Source: a bacterium
Lineage (GTDB): Bacteria > Bacillota > Clostridia > Lachnospirales > Lachnospiraceae
Reading direction: 5' to 3'
Assembly: GCA_023666335.1 (NCBI GenBank)
Contig: JAMPCE010000007.1
Coordinates: forward strand, 1-64,000
DNA length: 64,000 nucleotides
In this document: positions 38,310 through 47,262 of the stretch, piece by piece
How positions within the stretch are numbered: the stretch's first letter is position 1
Layout: every line of letters starts with the position of its first letter
Notes under the pieces: model-generated
The model's database searches: none
Told to the model about the DNA's origin: nothing
What the model saw: only the letters and a program-made list of their open reading frames with translations
Translations under genes and position numbers: made by a program

Positions 38310-38468
38310 GGATGGAAGTTTATTTCTCAAGGAGCCCCTTGGAAAGCGTCAGCGCTTAACGAGGTTTGGAGTTGTTGTGCAATGAAATTGCACGTCAACT
38401 CCCGAGTTTAGCACTGTTACGCTTGGAATGGAGCGCAAGCGCGGCGACGCAGAAATAAACTTTCATCC
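38310..38468 (-). other. Structured element B (aspS-gatC spacer)
   Basis: A 159-bp element starting 23 bp after the aspS stop. Ends 38310-38327 and 38451-38468 are complementary at 17 of 18. Inside are hairpins: 38328-38332/38337-38341 (loop AGCC); an AAGCG/CGCTT stem around TCAG near 38344-38357; a 14-bp interrupted stem-loop at 38368-38402; and 38420-38425/38436-38441. Conserved blocks shared with element A are at 38322-38339, 38355-38367 and 38430-38456. The layout resembles a four-way multiloop closed by a long stem. Confidence 0.65.
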
Positions 38469-38491
38469 GCGCTGCACAACGCTCCCACGCT

Positions 38492-40243
38492 TTACGCCCT
38501 GACCTTGATATGCACTTCCCTCAGCTGCTGCTCCGTCACATCCCCCGGCGCGCCGCACATCAGATCCTGCGCGGAACCGCTCATGGGGAAAGCGATGACT
38601 TCCCGGATATTCTCCTCGCCCCGAAGCAGCATGATCATACGGTCTACGCCCGGCGCCATCCCTGCATGCGGCGGCGCGCCGAACTGGAACGCATTGTACA
38701 GGGCGCCGAATTTTGTTTTCAGAGTCTCCGCGTCGTAGCCCGCGATGGCGAACGCCTTTTCCATGATCTCCATATCGTGGTTGCGCACCGCGCCGGAGGA
38801 GAGTTCCACGCCGTTGCAGACGATATCGTACTGATAAGCCAGCACTTCCAGCGGATTCTTTGTATTGAGAGCCTCCAGACCGCCCTGCGGCATGGAGAAC
38901 GGATTGTGCGTGAAACCGATCTGCTTGGTGTCCGGATCCAGCTCATACATGGGGAAATCATTGATATAGCAGAAGCGGTAAGCATTCTTTTCCAAAAGAT
39001 CCAGCTTCACACCCAGCTCCGTGCGCAGCTGCCCCGCGTAGTATGCCGCCCGCTCTTCCTTGTCGGCGATAAAGAAGATGGTGTCCCCTTTTTCCAGCGA
39101 CGCGAGCTGCAAAAGTTCCCCTTTCTTTTCCTCGGGGATAAATTTATCGATGGGACCTTTATAGCTTAAGTCTTCCGCCACTTCCAGATAGCCTAAGCCG
39201 CCCATGCCCATGTCTGTCGCGAATTTTAAGAGTTTCTCATGGAAGCCCTTGGACATGTCCGCGTGCACCTTGATGGCGCGCACCGTCCTTCCCACAAAAG
39301 GCTTAAAGGTACACGCCTGAAAGAAGTCCGTCACGTCGATGATCCGCAGAGGATTGCGCAGATCCGGCTTGTCGGTGCCAAATTCCAGCATTGCCTGCTT
39401 ATAGCTGATGACCGGATAGGGCGCTTTCGTCACCGCAAACCCCTCGGGCGCAAACTTTTCAAAGGTGGCTGAGAGCACCTCTTCTCCCACGTGGAACACG
39501 TCCTCCTGCGTGGCGAAGCTCATCTCAAAATCGAGCTGGTAAAACTCGCCGGGAGAGCGGTCCGCCCTGGCGTCCTCATCCCGAAAACAGGGCGCGATCT
39601 GAAAATACTTATCAAAACCCGACACCATCAAAAGCTGTTTGTACTGCTGGGGCGCCTGCGGCAGGGCATAGAATTTTCCCTTGTATCTTCTCGACGGCAC
39701 GATGTAGTCTCTCGCGCCCTCCGGAGAGGATGCGCACAGGATCGGCGTCTGGATCTCAAGGAAGCCCATCTGCGTCATTTTCTCCCGCAGATAGGCAATC
39801 ACCTGCGAGCGAAAGATGATGTTGTCTTTCACTTTCTGGTTGCGCAGATCCAGGTAACGGTACTTGAGACGCACATCCTCTCTGGTCTCTTTGGAAGTCA
39901 TCACCTCGAAAGGAAGCTGCTTGTAGACTTTGCCCAAAACATCCACCTGATGCGCTTCCAGCTCAATGGTGCCCGTGGGGATGCGGGGGTTGTAGGTCTC
40001 CTCGTCACGCTTCTCGATCAGACCCTCAATGGAAACGCTCATCTCTCTGGTAAGACCCGCAAGCAGCGCGGTATCCCGCATGACCACTTGCAGCACCCCG
40101 TACATATCCCGCAGATCCACGAAAGAGACGCCGCCGTGGTCCCTGATGTTCTCGATCCAGCCCGCCACGCGCAATTCCTTTCCGATGTCGTCCTCCCCGA
40201 TCTCCCGCAGGGTCACATCCCTGTATCTGTTCTTCGTTTCCAT
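38492..40243 (-). CDS. aspS: Aspartyl-tRNA synthetase
   Basis: A 583-residue bacterial-type class II synthetase. Seen: N-terminal OB-fold anticodon domain ('VAGWIENIRDHGGVSFVDLRDMYG'), motif 2 ('QIAPCFRDEDARADRSPGEFYQLDFEMSF'), the GAD insertion domain (about residues 290-420), and motif 3 ('PPHAGMAPGVDRMIMLL'). Co-location with gatCAB suggests it may also charge tRNA(Asn) with Asp for amidation. No stand-alone AsnRS is seen in the window, but that is not proof. AAAGGAG precedes ATG 40243. Confidence 0.98.
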   Translation of the reverse strand: METKNRYRDVTLREIGEDDIGKELRVAGWIENIRDHGGVSFVDLRDMYGVLQVVMRDTALLAGLTREMSVSIEGLIEKRDEETYNPRIPTGTIELEAHQVDVLGKVYKQLPFEVMTSKETREDVRLKYRYLDLRNQKVKDNIIFRSQVIAYLREKMTQMGFLEIQTPILCASSPEGARDYIVPSRRYKGKFYALPQAPQQYKQLLMVSGFDKYFQIAPCFRDEDARADRSPGEFYQLDFEMSFATQEDVFHVGEEVLSATFEKFAPEGFAVTKAPYPVISYKQAMLEFGTDKPDLRNPLRIIDVTDFFQACTFKPFVGRTVRAIKVHADMSKGFHEKLLKFATDMGMGGLGYLEVAEDLSYKGPIDKFIPEEKKGELLQLASLEKGDTIFFIADKEERAAYYAGQLRTELGVKLDLLEKNAYRFCYINDFPMYELDPDTKQIGFTHNPFSMPQGGLEALNTKNPLEVLAYQYDIVCNGVELSSGAVRNHDMEIMEKAFAIAGYDAETLKTKFGALYNAFQFGAPPHAGMAPGVDRMIMLLRGEENIREVIAFPMSGSAQDLMCGAPGDVTEQQLREVHIKVRA

Positions 40244-40290
40244 AACACCCGTTCTCCTTTATTGCATTTTTGTATACAAATATACTTTGT

Positions 40291-40319
40291 TATATATCAC
40301 AAATCTATGCACAGTGCAA
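40291..40319 (-). promoter_or_regulatory. Promoter of the aspS-gat operon
   Basis: Minus-strand TTGCAC (40319-40314), 17-bp spacer and TATATA (40296-40291), about 48 bp before the aspS start. No T-box elements (specifier stem, T-box bulge, terminator) are seen in this short leader. Confidence 0.6.
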
Positions 40320-40344
40320 GTCTTATGCGGAAAAACTGTCGGAT

Positions 40345-41619
40345 CTACTCCCGAAGAGAAGTGATCGGTACGACAAACACACCGTCTTTCCGTCTATAAG
40401 CTGCATTAGACAGCCCGCAGATCACACACAGGATCTTTGGTCGTTTTCCGTTTTCAGCAGCAATCTCTCGATCGATTTTCAGCAGGTTTTTTGCCGCTTC
40501 ATCGATTTGATTTGCGCCGAGCTTAATCTCAAACGCACACCACTCTCCATCCCGCAGCTCCAGCACCGCATCTATCTCCCTGCCGCGATAATCCTGATAA
40601 TGATACAGTGCGGCATCAAACGCCTCTCCGTATATTCTCAGGTCACGCTCGCAGAGCGCTTCAAATAAGAAACCAAGCGTTTCCAGATCGCCCAACAGTT
40701 TCTCAGGCGTCGCTTTCAGAAGAGCGCAAGCTAATGAAGGATCCGAAAAATGGCGTTTTTCCGCTTGCTTTACCCGCACGGAAGAGCGAATCCCCGCCGC
40801 AAAGGGCGGCTGGTTTTCGATCAGAAACAGCCGTCTGAAAATGTCCAGATATACCGCTACGGTCTCCACGTCAATATCCTCGCGATCGACCTCCCTGATA
40901 TCGTTTTTCAGCGACTTGATCGTAGCCGTCGTGCTCTCGTTTCTCGCAAGAGATTGGAGCAGGAGTTTCATTTTTGAAAAATCGCGTTTGACGCCATCCA
41001 GCCGATAGATATCATCCCCCAGCACCGCATCCAGATATTCCGCAGGCAGATATGCCGCCTGTTTTGATTTCATATCAATACCCGCCGGCCAGCCGCCTCT
41101 GACGATAAGATCTATGAGTTCTTTTAGATCGACATCGCCTTTCAGCACGGGATCTAATTCACCGTCACACAATTTTTCCAACGATACGGCGCCGTCCGAT
41201 GCTCCCGACTCAAACAGGGACATGGGACGCATCCGCAGTCTGGCAATACGTCCGGCTCCACTGTGGAGAATCCCCTTATGAATCGGCGTAGCGGAACCCG
41301 TCAGGATAAACTGCCCTTTCTCCACCGTCTGATCCACCTTATGACGCACGGCATCCCAAAGGGGCGGAACCTCCTGCCATTCATCGATCAGACGCGGCGT
41401 TTCTCCTTCCAGCACAACGGAGGGTGACATCTTCGCCAGTTCTCGGTTCTGGAAATTCCCCTCGGGATCTCCCAGATAGATCTGACTCTTGCTGTGAAAA
41501 GAACAGGTCCATGTCTTTCCGCACCATTTGGGTCCCTCGACGCAGACTGCTCCAAAAGTCTGTAGATACTCTTCTATTCTGTCATCTATGATCCTGCGTT
41601 TGTATTCTGCGTTTTTCAT
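40345..41619 (-). CDS. AAA ATPase with DUF4143 domain (second copy)
   Basis: A 424-residue paralogue of the ATPase at 23534, only distantly similar. N-terminal Walker A is 'CVEGPKWCGKTWTCSF' and Walker B-like 'TPRLIDEWQEVPPLWDAVRH'. The C-terminal DUF4143 domain has 'ALLKATPEKLLGDLETLGFLFEALCERDLRIYGE' and the nuclease-like 'REIDAVLELRDGEWCAFEIKLG'. GGAGGCAG directly precedes ATG 41619. Role unknown. Confidence 0.88.
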   Translation of the reverse strand: MKNAEYKRRIIDDRIEEYLQTFGAVCVEGPKWCGKTWTCSFHSKSQIYLGDPEGNFQNRELAKMSPSVVLEGETPRLIDEWQEVPPLWDAVRHKVDQTVEKGQFILTGSATPIHKGILHSGAGRIARLRMRPMSLFESGASDGAVSLEKLCDGELDPVLKGDVDLKELIDLIVRGGWPAGIDMKSKQAAYLPAEYLDAVLGDDIYRLDGVKRDFSKMKLLLQSLARNESTTATIKSLKNDIREVDREDIDVETVAVYLDIFRRLFLIENQPPFAAGIRSSVRVKQAEKRHFSDPSLACALLKATPEKLLGDLETLGFLFEALCERDLRIYGEAFDAALYHYQDYRGREIDAVLELRDGEWCAFEIKLGANQIDEAAKNLLKIDREIAAENGKRPKILCVICGLSNAAYRRKDGVFVVPITSLRE

Positions 41620-41712
41620 GCTGCCTCCATCTCAAAAGAGCAACTTTCGCTCGTGGCGGATATACCGTGTTTGCGATATTACTTTAACACATCCGTTGAG
41701 ATTTCGCAATGC

Positions 41713-41787
41713 CAACCCGATGGATTTTGCATTTTCAACCCGATGGATTTCGAATTTTCAATCCGACGAATTTCGAATTTTCAATCC
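41713..41787 (-). repeat. 23-bp tandem repeat, 3.3 copies
   Basis: Units at 41713-41735, 41736-41758 and 41759-41781 plus six bases of a fourth. Plus-strand unit: CAACCCGATGGATTTCG followed by AATTTT, with a few substitutions. It lies between the histidine phosphatase stop (41796) and the DUF4143 ATPase start. Too short and spacer-free for a CRISPR array. Confidence 0.8.
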
Positions 41788-41795
41788 TTAAGATT

Positions 41796-42434
41796 TCACA
41801 GATAGATCCTGGCCTCTCTTCCGAGCCCAGCCGCATCCAGTTCCACAAACGTTTTTGTCTCTTCGTCATATCCGGCAAAGGTATTCCTGCCGCCCTCCCA
41901 ACTGATCCGGTAAAGGCACCCCTGCTTAATGCAAGCCGAGCGTCCCTGATAGGGGATCGGTTCCTCCGACGCCGCCTCCAACAGCGCAAAGAGGACCGCT
42001 CCGTGGGCTGTCAGCAGAATGCGCTCCGCATCCCGAAAGGTCTCCGTGATCGTTTGCAGCGCAAGCCCCGCCCGCGCGATCAGTTCCTCTTTCGATTCCA
42101 TGCCGGGGCAGTCGCGGTCGGGATACTTTTCTTTCATCTCGGCAAGCGCCATGCCCTCCCCCTCTCCAAAGCCCCGCTCGATCAAAAGCGGTTCCACCGC
42201 GATCCGCTCCGGCGGATATCCCAGCACACGCGCCGCGATCGCCGCGCTCTCCCTCGCCCGCTTTAAGGGGCTTGTCACGATCGCATCCATGCGGAGGTTC
42301 AGATCCGCCAGCTTACGGGCAGTTTCCTCCACCTGCATTCTTCCCTTATCATTCAGCAGGGTATCCGTATGTCCCTGCAACAGCTTTTCTTTGTTCCAGT
42401 CCGTCTCTCCATGCCGGAGCAAATACAATTCCAT
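41796..42434 (-). CDS. Histidine phosphatase family protein
   Basis: A 212-residue phosphoglycerate-mutase-like phosphatase. The catalytic His motif is 'LYLLRHGETDWNKEKLLQGHTDTLLNDKGR', followed by 'IVTSPLKRARESAAIAA' (phosphate-binding Arg), 'ERGFGEGEGMALAEM' (acid residue) and 'ILLTAHGAVLFALLEA' (second His). The family includes alpha-ribazole phosphatase and broad-specificity phosphatases; the substrate cannot be told. It starts 14 bp downstream of dapL and probably shares its transcript. Confidence 0.9.
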   Translation of the reverse strand: MELYLLRHGETDWNKEKLLQGHTDTLLNDKGRMQVEETARKLADLNLRMDAIVTSPLKRARESAAIAARVLGYPPERIAVEPLLIERGFGEGEGMALAEMKEKYPDRDCPGMESKEELIARAGLALQTITETFRDAERILLTAHGAVLFALLEAASEEPIPYQGRSACIKQGCLYRISWEGGRNTFAGYDEETKTFVELDAAGLGREARIYL

Positions 42435-42448
42435 CTTCCGACCTCTCT

Positions 42449-43663
42449 CTACATGCTTTTGATGCGGTCTACCGCTTCCACGGTGTTCTCGTAGCTGCCG
42501 AAAGCCGTCAGCCGAAAATATGTCTCGCCGCTCGGTCCGAAACCCGATCCGGGCGTGCCCACCACATTGACCTTTTCCAGAAGATAGTCGAAGAACTCCC
42601 AGCTTGTCATGCCGTTCGGCGCTTTCAGCCAGATATAAGGCGCATTGACGCCGCCGGAGACCGTATAGCCCGCGCTTTTCAACCCCTCTAAGATGTAAGC
42701 GGCATTTTTCATATAATAAGCCACCAGCTCTTTCGTCTCCCGCCTGCCGGCTTCGCTGTAGACCGCCTCGCCTGCCCGCTGGATGATGTAGGGCGCGCCG
42801 TTATACTTCGTGCCGTGGCGTCTCGCCCAAAGACCGTGGAGCGCCACGCCTCCCACTTTCAGTTCTTTCGGCACGACCGTATACCCCAGCCGCACCCCGG
42901 TGAAGCCTGCGTTCTTGGAGAAAGAGTGCAGTTCAATCGCACAGGTTCTCGCTCCCTCGCACTCATAGATGCTGTGCGGCACGTCCGCCTCGGAGATATA
43001 AGCCTCGTAAGCCGCATCGTAGATGATGACGGCGCCGTTTTTGTTGGCATAATCCACCCACTCCTGCAGCTGCGTTTTCGTGATGGTAGATCCCGTAGGG
43101 TTATTGGGGAAACACAGATAGATCAGATCGGGCACCTGACCAGGCAGTTCCGGCGCAAAATCATTCTCCGCCGTACAGGGCATATAGATGACGTCGCTCC
43201 ACTTTTCTGTCTTTTCATCGTAAGTTCCCGTCCTGCCCGCCATCACGTTGGTATCCACATACACAGGATATACGGGATCGCAGACCGCGATCTTATTATC
43301 CAGGGCAAAAATCTCCTGAATGTTTCCGGAATCGCATTTTGCGCCGTCGGAGACAAAGATCTCGTCCGCCTCGATCTGACAGCCCCTTGCCTGATAGTCG
43401 TTTGCGGCAATGGCATTCCGCAAAAACTCATAGCCGAGGTCGGGCGCATAGCCCCGAAAGGTCTTTTCGTCCGCCATCTCGTCCACCGCCGTATGCAGCG
43501 CGCTGATAATAGCCGGCGTCAGAGGTCTGGTCACATCACCGATCCCCAGCCGGATGATCTTTTTGTCCGGGTTTGCCGCCGCGTAGGCATTTACCTTTTT
43601 GCCGATGGTGGAAAACAGGTAACTCCCGGGTAATTTCAAATAATTATCATTAATCTTTGCCAT
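42449..43663 (-). CDS. dapL: LL-diaminopimelate aminotransferase
   Basis: A 404-residue PLP enzyme making LL-diaminopimelate directly from tetrahydrodipicolinate, bypassing the succinylase/acetylase routes to lysine and peptidoglycan. Typical: '[59 protein letters not shown]', '[17 protein letters not shown]', '[12 protein letters not shown]', '[15 protein letters not shown]', and the PLP lysine in '[23 protein letters not shown]'. ATG 43663 is preferred to 43747. dapF lies directly upstream, giving consecutive pathway steps. Confidence 0.97.
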   Translation of the reverse strand: MAKINDNYLKLPGSYLFSTIGKKVNAYAAANPDKKIIRLGIGDVTRPLTPAIISALHTAVDEMADEKTFRGYAPDLGYEFLRNAIAANDYQARGCQIEADEIFVSDGAKCDSGNIQEIFALDNKIAVCDPVYPVYVDTNVMAGRTGTYDEKTEKWSDVIYMPCTAENDFAPELPGQVPDLIYLCFPNNPTGSTITKTQLQEWVDYANKNGAVIIYDAAYEAYISEADVPHSIYECEGARTCAIELHSFSKNAGFTGVRLGYTVVPKELKVGGVALHGLWARRHGTKYNGAPYIIQRAGEAVYSEAGRRETKELVAYYMKNAAYILEGLKSAGYTVSGGVNAPYIWLKAPNGMTSWEFFDYLLEKVNVVGTPGSGFGPSGETYFRLTAFGSYENTVEAVDRIKSM

Positions 43664-43743
43664 ACTCTTGTGATCCTCCTCTTTCATCTTTATAGATAAT
43701 TGTGCAAATAGGATAACCATAAGCAGATCCCTTGTACAATTTT

Positions 43744-44577
43744 TCAAATCTCACCCTCAAACACCGTCTCCGCAGGTCCCGTCATATAGACCAGATCCGC
43801 CTCCCTGTCCCAGAAAATCTCCAGAGAACCGCCGAGGAGTTCCACCGTGACGCGCTCTTTTGTCAAGCCGTTCAGCACACAGGCGACAGCCACGGCGCAG
43901 GCGCCCGTACCGCAGGCCAGCGTCTCTCCCGTGCCGCGCTCCCAGACGCGCATCCGCACCGTGCTCTCGTCAAGCACCTCCGCAAACTCTGTGTTCGTCC
44001 GGTTCGGGAACCGCTCATGCCGCTCAAAGAAAGGACCGATCTTTTCGATCTCGAGCGTCTCCACCCCTTTCATGAACACCACCGCATGGGGATTTCCCAT
44101 AGAAACACATGTTATTTTATAGTCACGACCCTGCACACGGATCGGCTCGTCCACCGCCCGCTTGCTGTCACAGATCACCGGAACCAAACTTGCCGCCAGT
44201 TCCGGCGCACCCATGTTGACCTTCACCCGCTCGACCTTGCCATCCTTTAGAAGAAGCGTGAGATATTTGACCTTTTCTGCACTTATGACACTAATGTCAG
44301 TTTTGTCCGTCATGCCGTTATCGTATACATACTTTCCGACGCAGCGGATACCGTTGCCGCACATTTCCGCCCTGCTGCCGTCCGCATTGTACATCTCCAT
44401 CTCGAAATCCGCTTCTTTCGAAGGATTGATGAAGATCACGCCGTCGCCGCCCACACCGAAATGCCGATCGCTTAAACGCCGCACCAGTTCCGGTTTCTCC
44501 TCCTGCGCGATCCGCTCCCTGCTGCCGTCGATGTAGATATAATCGTTCCCGCAGCCGTGCATTTTTGTAAATTTCAT
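43744..44577 (-). CDS. dapF: Diaminopimelate epimerase
   Basis: A 277-residue epimerase converting LL- to meso-diaminopimelate. Both catalytic Cys are present in '[16 protein letters not shown]' and '[18 protein letters not shown]', with N-terminal '[14 protein letters not shown]'. ATG 44577 is chosen because GGAGAG precedes it. It carries one TGACA palindrome. Confidence 0.97.
   Translation of the reverse strand: MKFTKMHGCGNDYIYIDGSRERIAQEEKPELVRRLSDRHFGVGGDGVIFINPSKEADFEMEMYNADGSRAEMCGNGIRCVGKYVYDNGMTDKTDISVISAEKVKYLTLLLKDGKVERVKVNMGAPELAASLVPVICDSKRAVDEPIRVQGRDYKITCVSMGNPHAVVFMKGVETLEIEKIGPFFERHERFPNRTNTEFAEVLDESTVRMRVWERGTGETLACGTGACAVAVACVLNGLTKERVTVELLGGSLEIFWDREADLVYMTGPAETVFEGEI
44286..44299. 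repeat. TGACA-N4-TGTCA palindrome, copy 7
   Basis: Central bases CTAA, in dapF, encoding D-I-S-V. Confidence 0.7.
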
Positions 44578-44638
44578 GTTACTCTCCATTTCGACCCGTT
44601 ATTTCCGCAAAAAACCGCAATCATCTTCCAGTATACCC

Positions 44639-45187
44639 TTATGTCCGCATCATCGCAAGTACCATCTGCGCCGTCTCCACCAGATTCGTGCCGCTTTCCA
44701 TGCTGCACTTTTGCAGATAGCGGTGCGCTTCCTCCTCGGACATGTGATTCCGGTTCATCAGGACCGCCTTTGCCTCCGCGATCAGCGCTTCCTCCTCACC
44801 GCTCCGCTCTCTGGGCTTTTGTCTGGCTTTTCTCCTCCGCCGCTCCATAGAGCGGCACATCATGTCCACCGTATTGATCAGATCGAAGACCTTAAAGGGC
44901 ATGGCAAGCGACACGATCCCGCTTCCCTCGCATTCCTGCAGGATATCCCGGGAAGCTAAGAGCAGCATCTCGAAATCTTTCGGAAGACAGGCGTGCAGTT
45001 CGCTGTATATCATATCAGACATCCGATAGCTGCAGATCACAAGCCCGGCGCTCAAGTCGTCCAGCTTGCTGAGAGCCTGGGAACCTGTCGTGCAGACGCC
45101 GCTGACCTGAAACCCGTTCTTCATCAGCAGATTGCGGATGCTTTTTGCGTCCTCCGGCTTTGGCAGGACAACAATGATACCCGCCAC
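44639..45187 (-). CDS. ANTAR-domain antiterminator (NitR-like)
   Basis: A 182-residue protein. Residues 1-115 look like a receiver domain, but the phosphoacceptor region reads 'AGLVICSYRMSDM', without the usual Asp, so it is probably not phosphorylated. The C-terminal ~55 residues match ANTAR ('EEALIAEAKAVLMNRNHMSEEEAHRYLQKCSMESGTNLVETAQMVL'), which binds paired hairpins in leader RNA and prevents termination. It lies 38 bp after glnA, as in the clostridial glnA-nitR pair. GTG 45187 follows GGGAGG. The glnA leader contains a terminator it may control. Confidence 0.88.
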   Translation of the reverse strand: MAGIIVVLPKPEDAKSIRNLLMKNGFQVSGVCTTGSQALSKLDDLSAGLVICSYRMSDMIYSELHACLPKDFEMLLLASRDILQECEGSGIVSLAMPFKVFDLINTVDMMCRSMERRRRKARQKPRERSGEEEALIAEAKAVLMNRNHMSEEEAHRYLQKCSMESGTNLVETAQMVLAMMRT

Positions 45188-45225
45188 ACGCTCACCTCCC
45201 TTCTTCCGTATTGGCTTTTGGCGCT

Positions 45226-46560
45226 TTAGTATTGATTCAGATATTCATTGGTCTCCCAATCCGTCACCTGGCGGCGGTAGCGGTCCCACTCCTCCTTTTT
45301 CAAGGCGATATACCGTCCAAATATATGCTCGCCCAGCGTCTCCCGCATAAAATCATCCCGCTCCATGCAGGCGACAGCTTCCATCAGTGTTCCGGGAAGG
45401 GCTTCGATCCCCCTCTCCTGCCGCTCCCAATCGCTCATATGGAAGAGATTTCCCTTTACGCTCTCCGGCGGCTCGATCCGATTCTTCATGCCGTCAAGCC
45501 CTGCCCGCAGGACACTCGCCAATACGAGATACGGATTTGCCGAAGGATCGGGGCTTCGCAGTTCCATGCGCGCGCCGTCCCCTCTGGAAGCCGGAATACG
45601 AATCAGCGTGCTCCTGTTATTTGCGCTCCACGAGACATACACCGGCGCTTCATACCCCGGAATGAGCCGTTTATAGGAATTGACAAGGGGATTCATAACA
45701 GCTGTCATGCCCCGCATATGCCGCAGGATGCCGCCCAGAAACCAGGTTGCTTCCCTGCTTAAGCCCGTCTCGGAATCCGCCGCCGCAAAGAGATTTTTCC
45801 CATCCTTAAAAAGAGACATATTGATGTGCATCCCGGATCCGTTCACACCGCTCTTGGGCTTCGGCATAAACGTCGCATGCAAGCCGTGTCTGCGGGCGAT
45901 CGTCTTGACCGCCAGCTTAAAGGTCATAATATTGTCCGCCGTAGCCAGCGCCTCGTCATACTGAAAGCTGATCTCATGCTGGGCTGGCGAAACGTCATGG
46001 TGCGACGCCTCCACCACAAAGCCCATATCCTCCAGCGTAAGCACCATATCCCGCCTTGCGTTCTCCCCGAAATCTACTGGTCCGACATCAAAATAGCCCG
46101 CGTTTTCATGGCTCAAGGTCGTGGGCATCCCGTTCTCGTCCAGATGGAACAGGAAAAATTCACACTCCGCTCCCGCCCGAAACGTAAGCCCCATCTCCTC
46201 CGCTTCCGCAAGCGCCCGTTTCAGGGCATAGCGGGGATCGCCCGCAAACGGCTTCCCGTCAGGGCGGTATACGTCACAGATCAGACGCGCCACCTTTCCC
46301 TGCTGGGGCCGCCACGGAAAGATCTCCAGCGTACTGTAGTCCGGATACAGATACATATCCGACTCCTCGACCCCCGCAAAGCCCTGAATGGAAGACGCGT
46401 CGAACGTGCACTCGCGATCCAGCGCTTTCTCAAGCTGCGCCGCCGTCACCGCCACATTTTTCAGACTGCCGAAAATATCCGTAAACTGGAGCCGGATAAA
46501 TTCGACGTCCTCCTCCTCGACCAGTTTTATGATATCCTCTCTGCTATAGTTTTTTCTCAT
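45226..46560 (-). CDS. glnA: Glutamine synthetase, type I
   Basis: A 444-residue enzyme forming glutamine from glutamate, ammonia and ATP. Seen: 'IKLVEEEDVEFIRLQFTDIFGSLKNVAV', 'FDASSIQGFAGVEESDMYLYPD', 'AGAECEFFLFHLDENG' (metal Glu), 'EASHHDVSPAQHEISFQYDEAL', 'HATFMPKPKSGVNGSGMHINMSLF', and 'NRSTLIRIPASRGDGARMELRSPDPSANPYL'. Length fits the Gram-positive class without the adenylylation insert. Promoter and leader terminator lie upstream. Confidence 0.97.
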   Translation of the reverse strand: MRKNYSREDIIKLVEEEDVEFIRLQFTDIFGSLKNVAVTAAQLEKALDRECTFDASSIQGFAGVEESDMYLYPDYSTLEIFPWRPQQGKVARLICDVYRPDGKPFAGDPRYALKRALAEAEEMGLTFRAGAECEFFLFHLDENGMPTTLSHENAGYFDVGPVDFGENARRDMVLTLEDMGFVVEASHHDVSPAQHEISFQYDEALATADNIMTFKLAVKTIARRHGLHATFMPKPKSGVNGSGMHINMSLFKDGKNLFAAADSETGLSREATWFLGGILRHMRGMTAVMNPLVNSYKRLIPGYEAPVYVSWSANNRSTLIRIPASRGDGARMELRSPDPSANPYLVLASVLRAGLDGMKNRIEPPESVKGNLFHMSDWERQERGIEALPGTLMEAVACMERDDFMRETLGEHIFGRYIALKKEEWDRYRRQVTDWETNEYLNQY

Positions 46561-46591
46561 GCCATACCGCCTTTCTTTTGGTTATACGCGC

Positions 46592-46625
46592 AAAAAGGAC
46601 GCTCTTTCCCCAATCAGAACGCCCT
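46592..46625 (-). terminator. Rho-independent terminator in the glnA leader
   Basis: On the minus strand AGGGCGTTCT (46625-46616) pairs with AGAGCGTCCT (46605-46596) through ten pairs, two of them G-U, followed by a U5 run. It lies between the glnA promoter and start, so it would attenuate glnA unless read through. A small CCC-GAACAA-GGG hairpin with a six-base loop lies just upstream and partly overlaps it, the layout expected for ANTAR targets. Confidence 0.7.
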
Positions 46626-46637
46626 TGTTCGGGTATC

Positions 46638-46667
46638 ATCATATCAGTTTTGGGATTCTCTTGTCAA
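46638..46667 (-). promoter_or_regulatory. glnA promoter
   Basis: Minus-strand perfect TTGACA (46667-46662), 18-bp spacer and TATGAT (46643-46638). Transcription would begin near 46631, giving a leader of about 70 nt that contains the terminator. Confidence 0.8.
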
Positions 46668-46772
46668 CTCCCGCCGTACATCTTCCGACGATCCGCCTCC
46701 GCAAAAAGCGGACGCATAATCCCACTCTCGCCTACATACACTGTAAAAAAGAATCACCACGGGGATATTTGT

Positions 46773-47249
46773 ATGAGTTCTAAAACCAAAATTGTCGTAC
46801 TTCATGTAAAAGAGTTGATATATACCGGCATTTTCGCTGCTCTCGGTATCCTTTTCATCATCCTGCTCATCATCATGTTTCTTCCAAAAGAAGAAAAGAA
46901 AGAGACCATGTCCGCCGTGACACAGCAGACCACTTCGAACTCCTATGTGCCCGGCGTCTACACGACCTCTCTGATCTTAAACGACAACGTTGTCGAGATC
47001 GAAGTGACCGTGGACGAAAAGAATATCAACGCCATACGGCTGGTCAATCTCGACGAAGCCGTCACGACGATGTATCCTCTGATCCAGCCCTCTTTCGAGG
47101 ATCTTGCCGATCAGATCATCAAAAGTCAGAGCATGGAAGGAATTACATATCCCGACGACAGCAAGTATACTTCCATGATCCTTTTGGACGCCATCGAGAG
47201 CTCGCTCAATAAAGCGCTGGAAAATCAGGGAGAGACAGCCGAGGACTGA
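46773..47249 (+). CDS. Membrane-anchored FMN-binding-like protein
   Basis: A 158-residue protein with one N-terminal membrane helix (about residues 16-38) and an extracytoplasmic domain resembling FMN_bind ('SYVPGVYTTSLILNDNVVEIEVTVDEKNINAIRLVN', 'FEDLADQIIKSQSM', 'YTSMILLDAIESSLNKAL'). The flavin-attachment S/T-G-A-T is missing (here 'DDSKYTSM'), so it probably does not carry covalent FMN. GGGGAT precedes ATG 46773. Role unknown. It converges with nadE across 13 bp. Confidence 0.65.
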   Translation: MSSKTKIVVLHVKELIYTGIFAALGILFIILLIIMFLPKEEKKETMSAVTQQTTSNSYVPGVYTTSLILNDNVVEIEVTVDEKNINAIRLVNLDEAVTTMYPLIQPSFEDLADQIIKSQSMEGITYPDDSKYTSMILLDAIESSLNKALENQGETAED

Positions 47250-47262
47250 TGATCGGCTTTGC

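Noticed and set aside
37795-38468. Integron attC sites or transposon ends for elements A and B
   Set aside because: No R'/L' core boxes, no integrase, and no target-site direct repeats; outer arms are inverted and differ between copies.
40244-40344. T-box riboswitch ahead of aspS
   Set aside because: The leader is under 60 nt from the likely promoter and lacks the T-box bulge, specifier stem and terminator.
41713-41787. CRISPR array at the 23-bp repeats
   Set aside because: Repeats are directly adjacent without spacers, there are only about three, and no cas gene is near. The 18-bp repeats at 11089-11196 are in-frame coding repeats.
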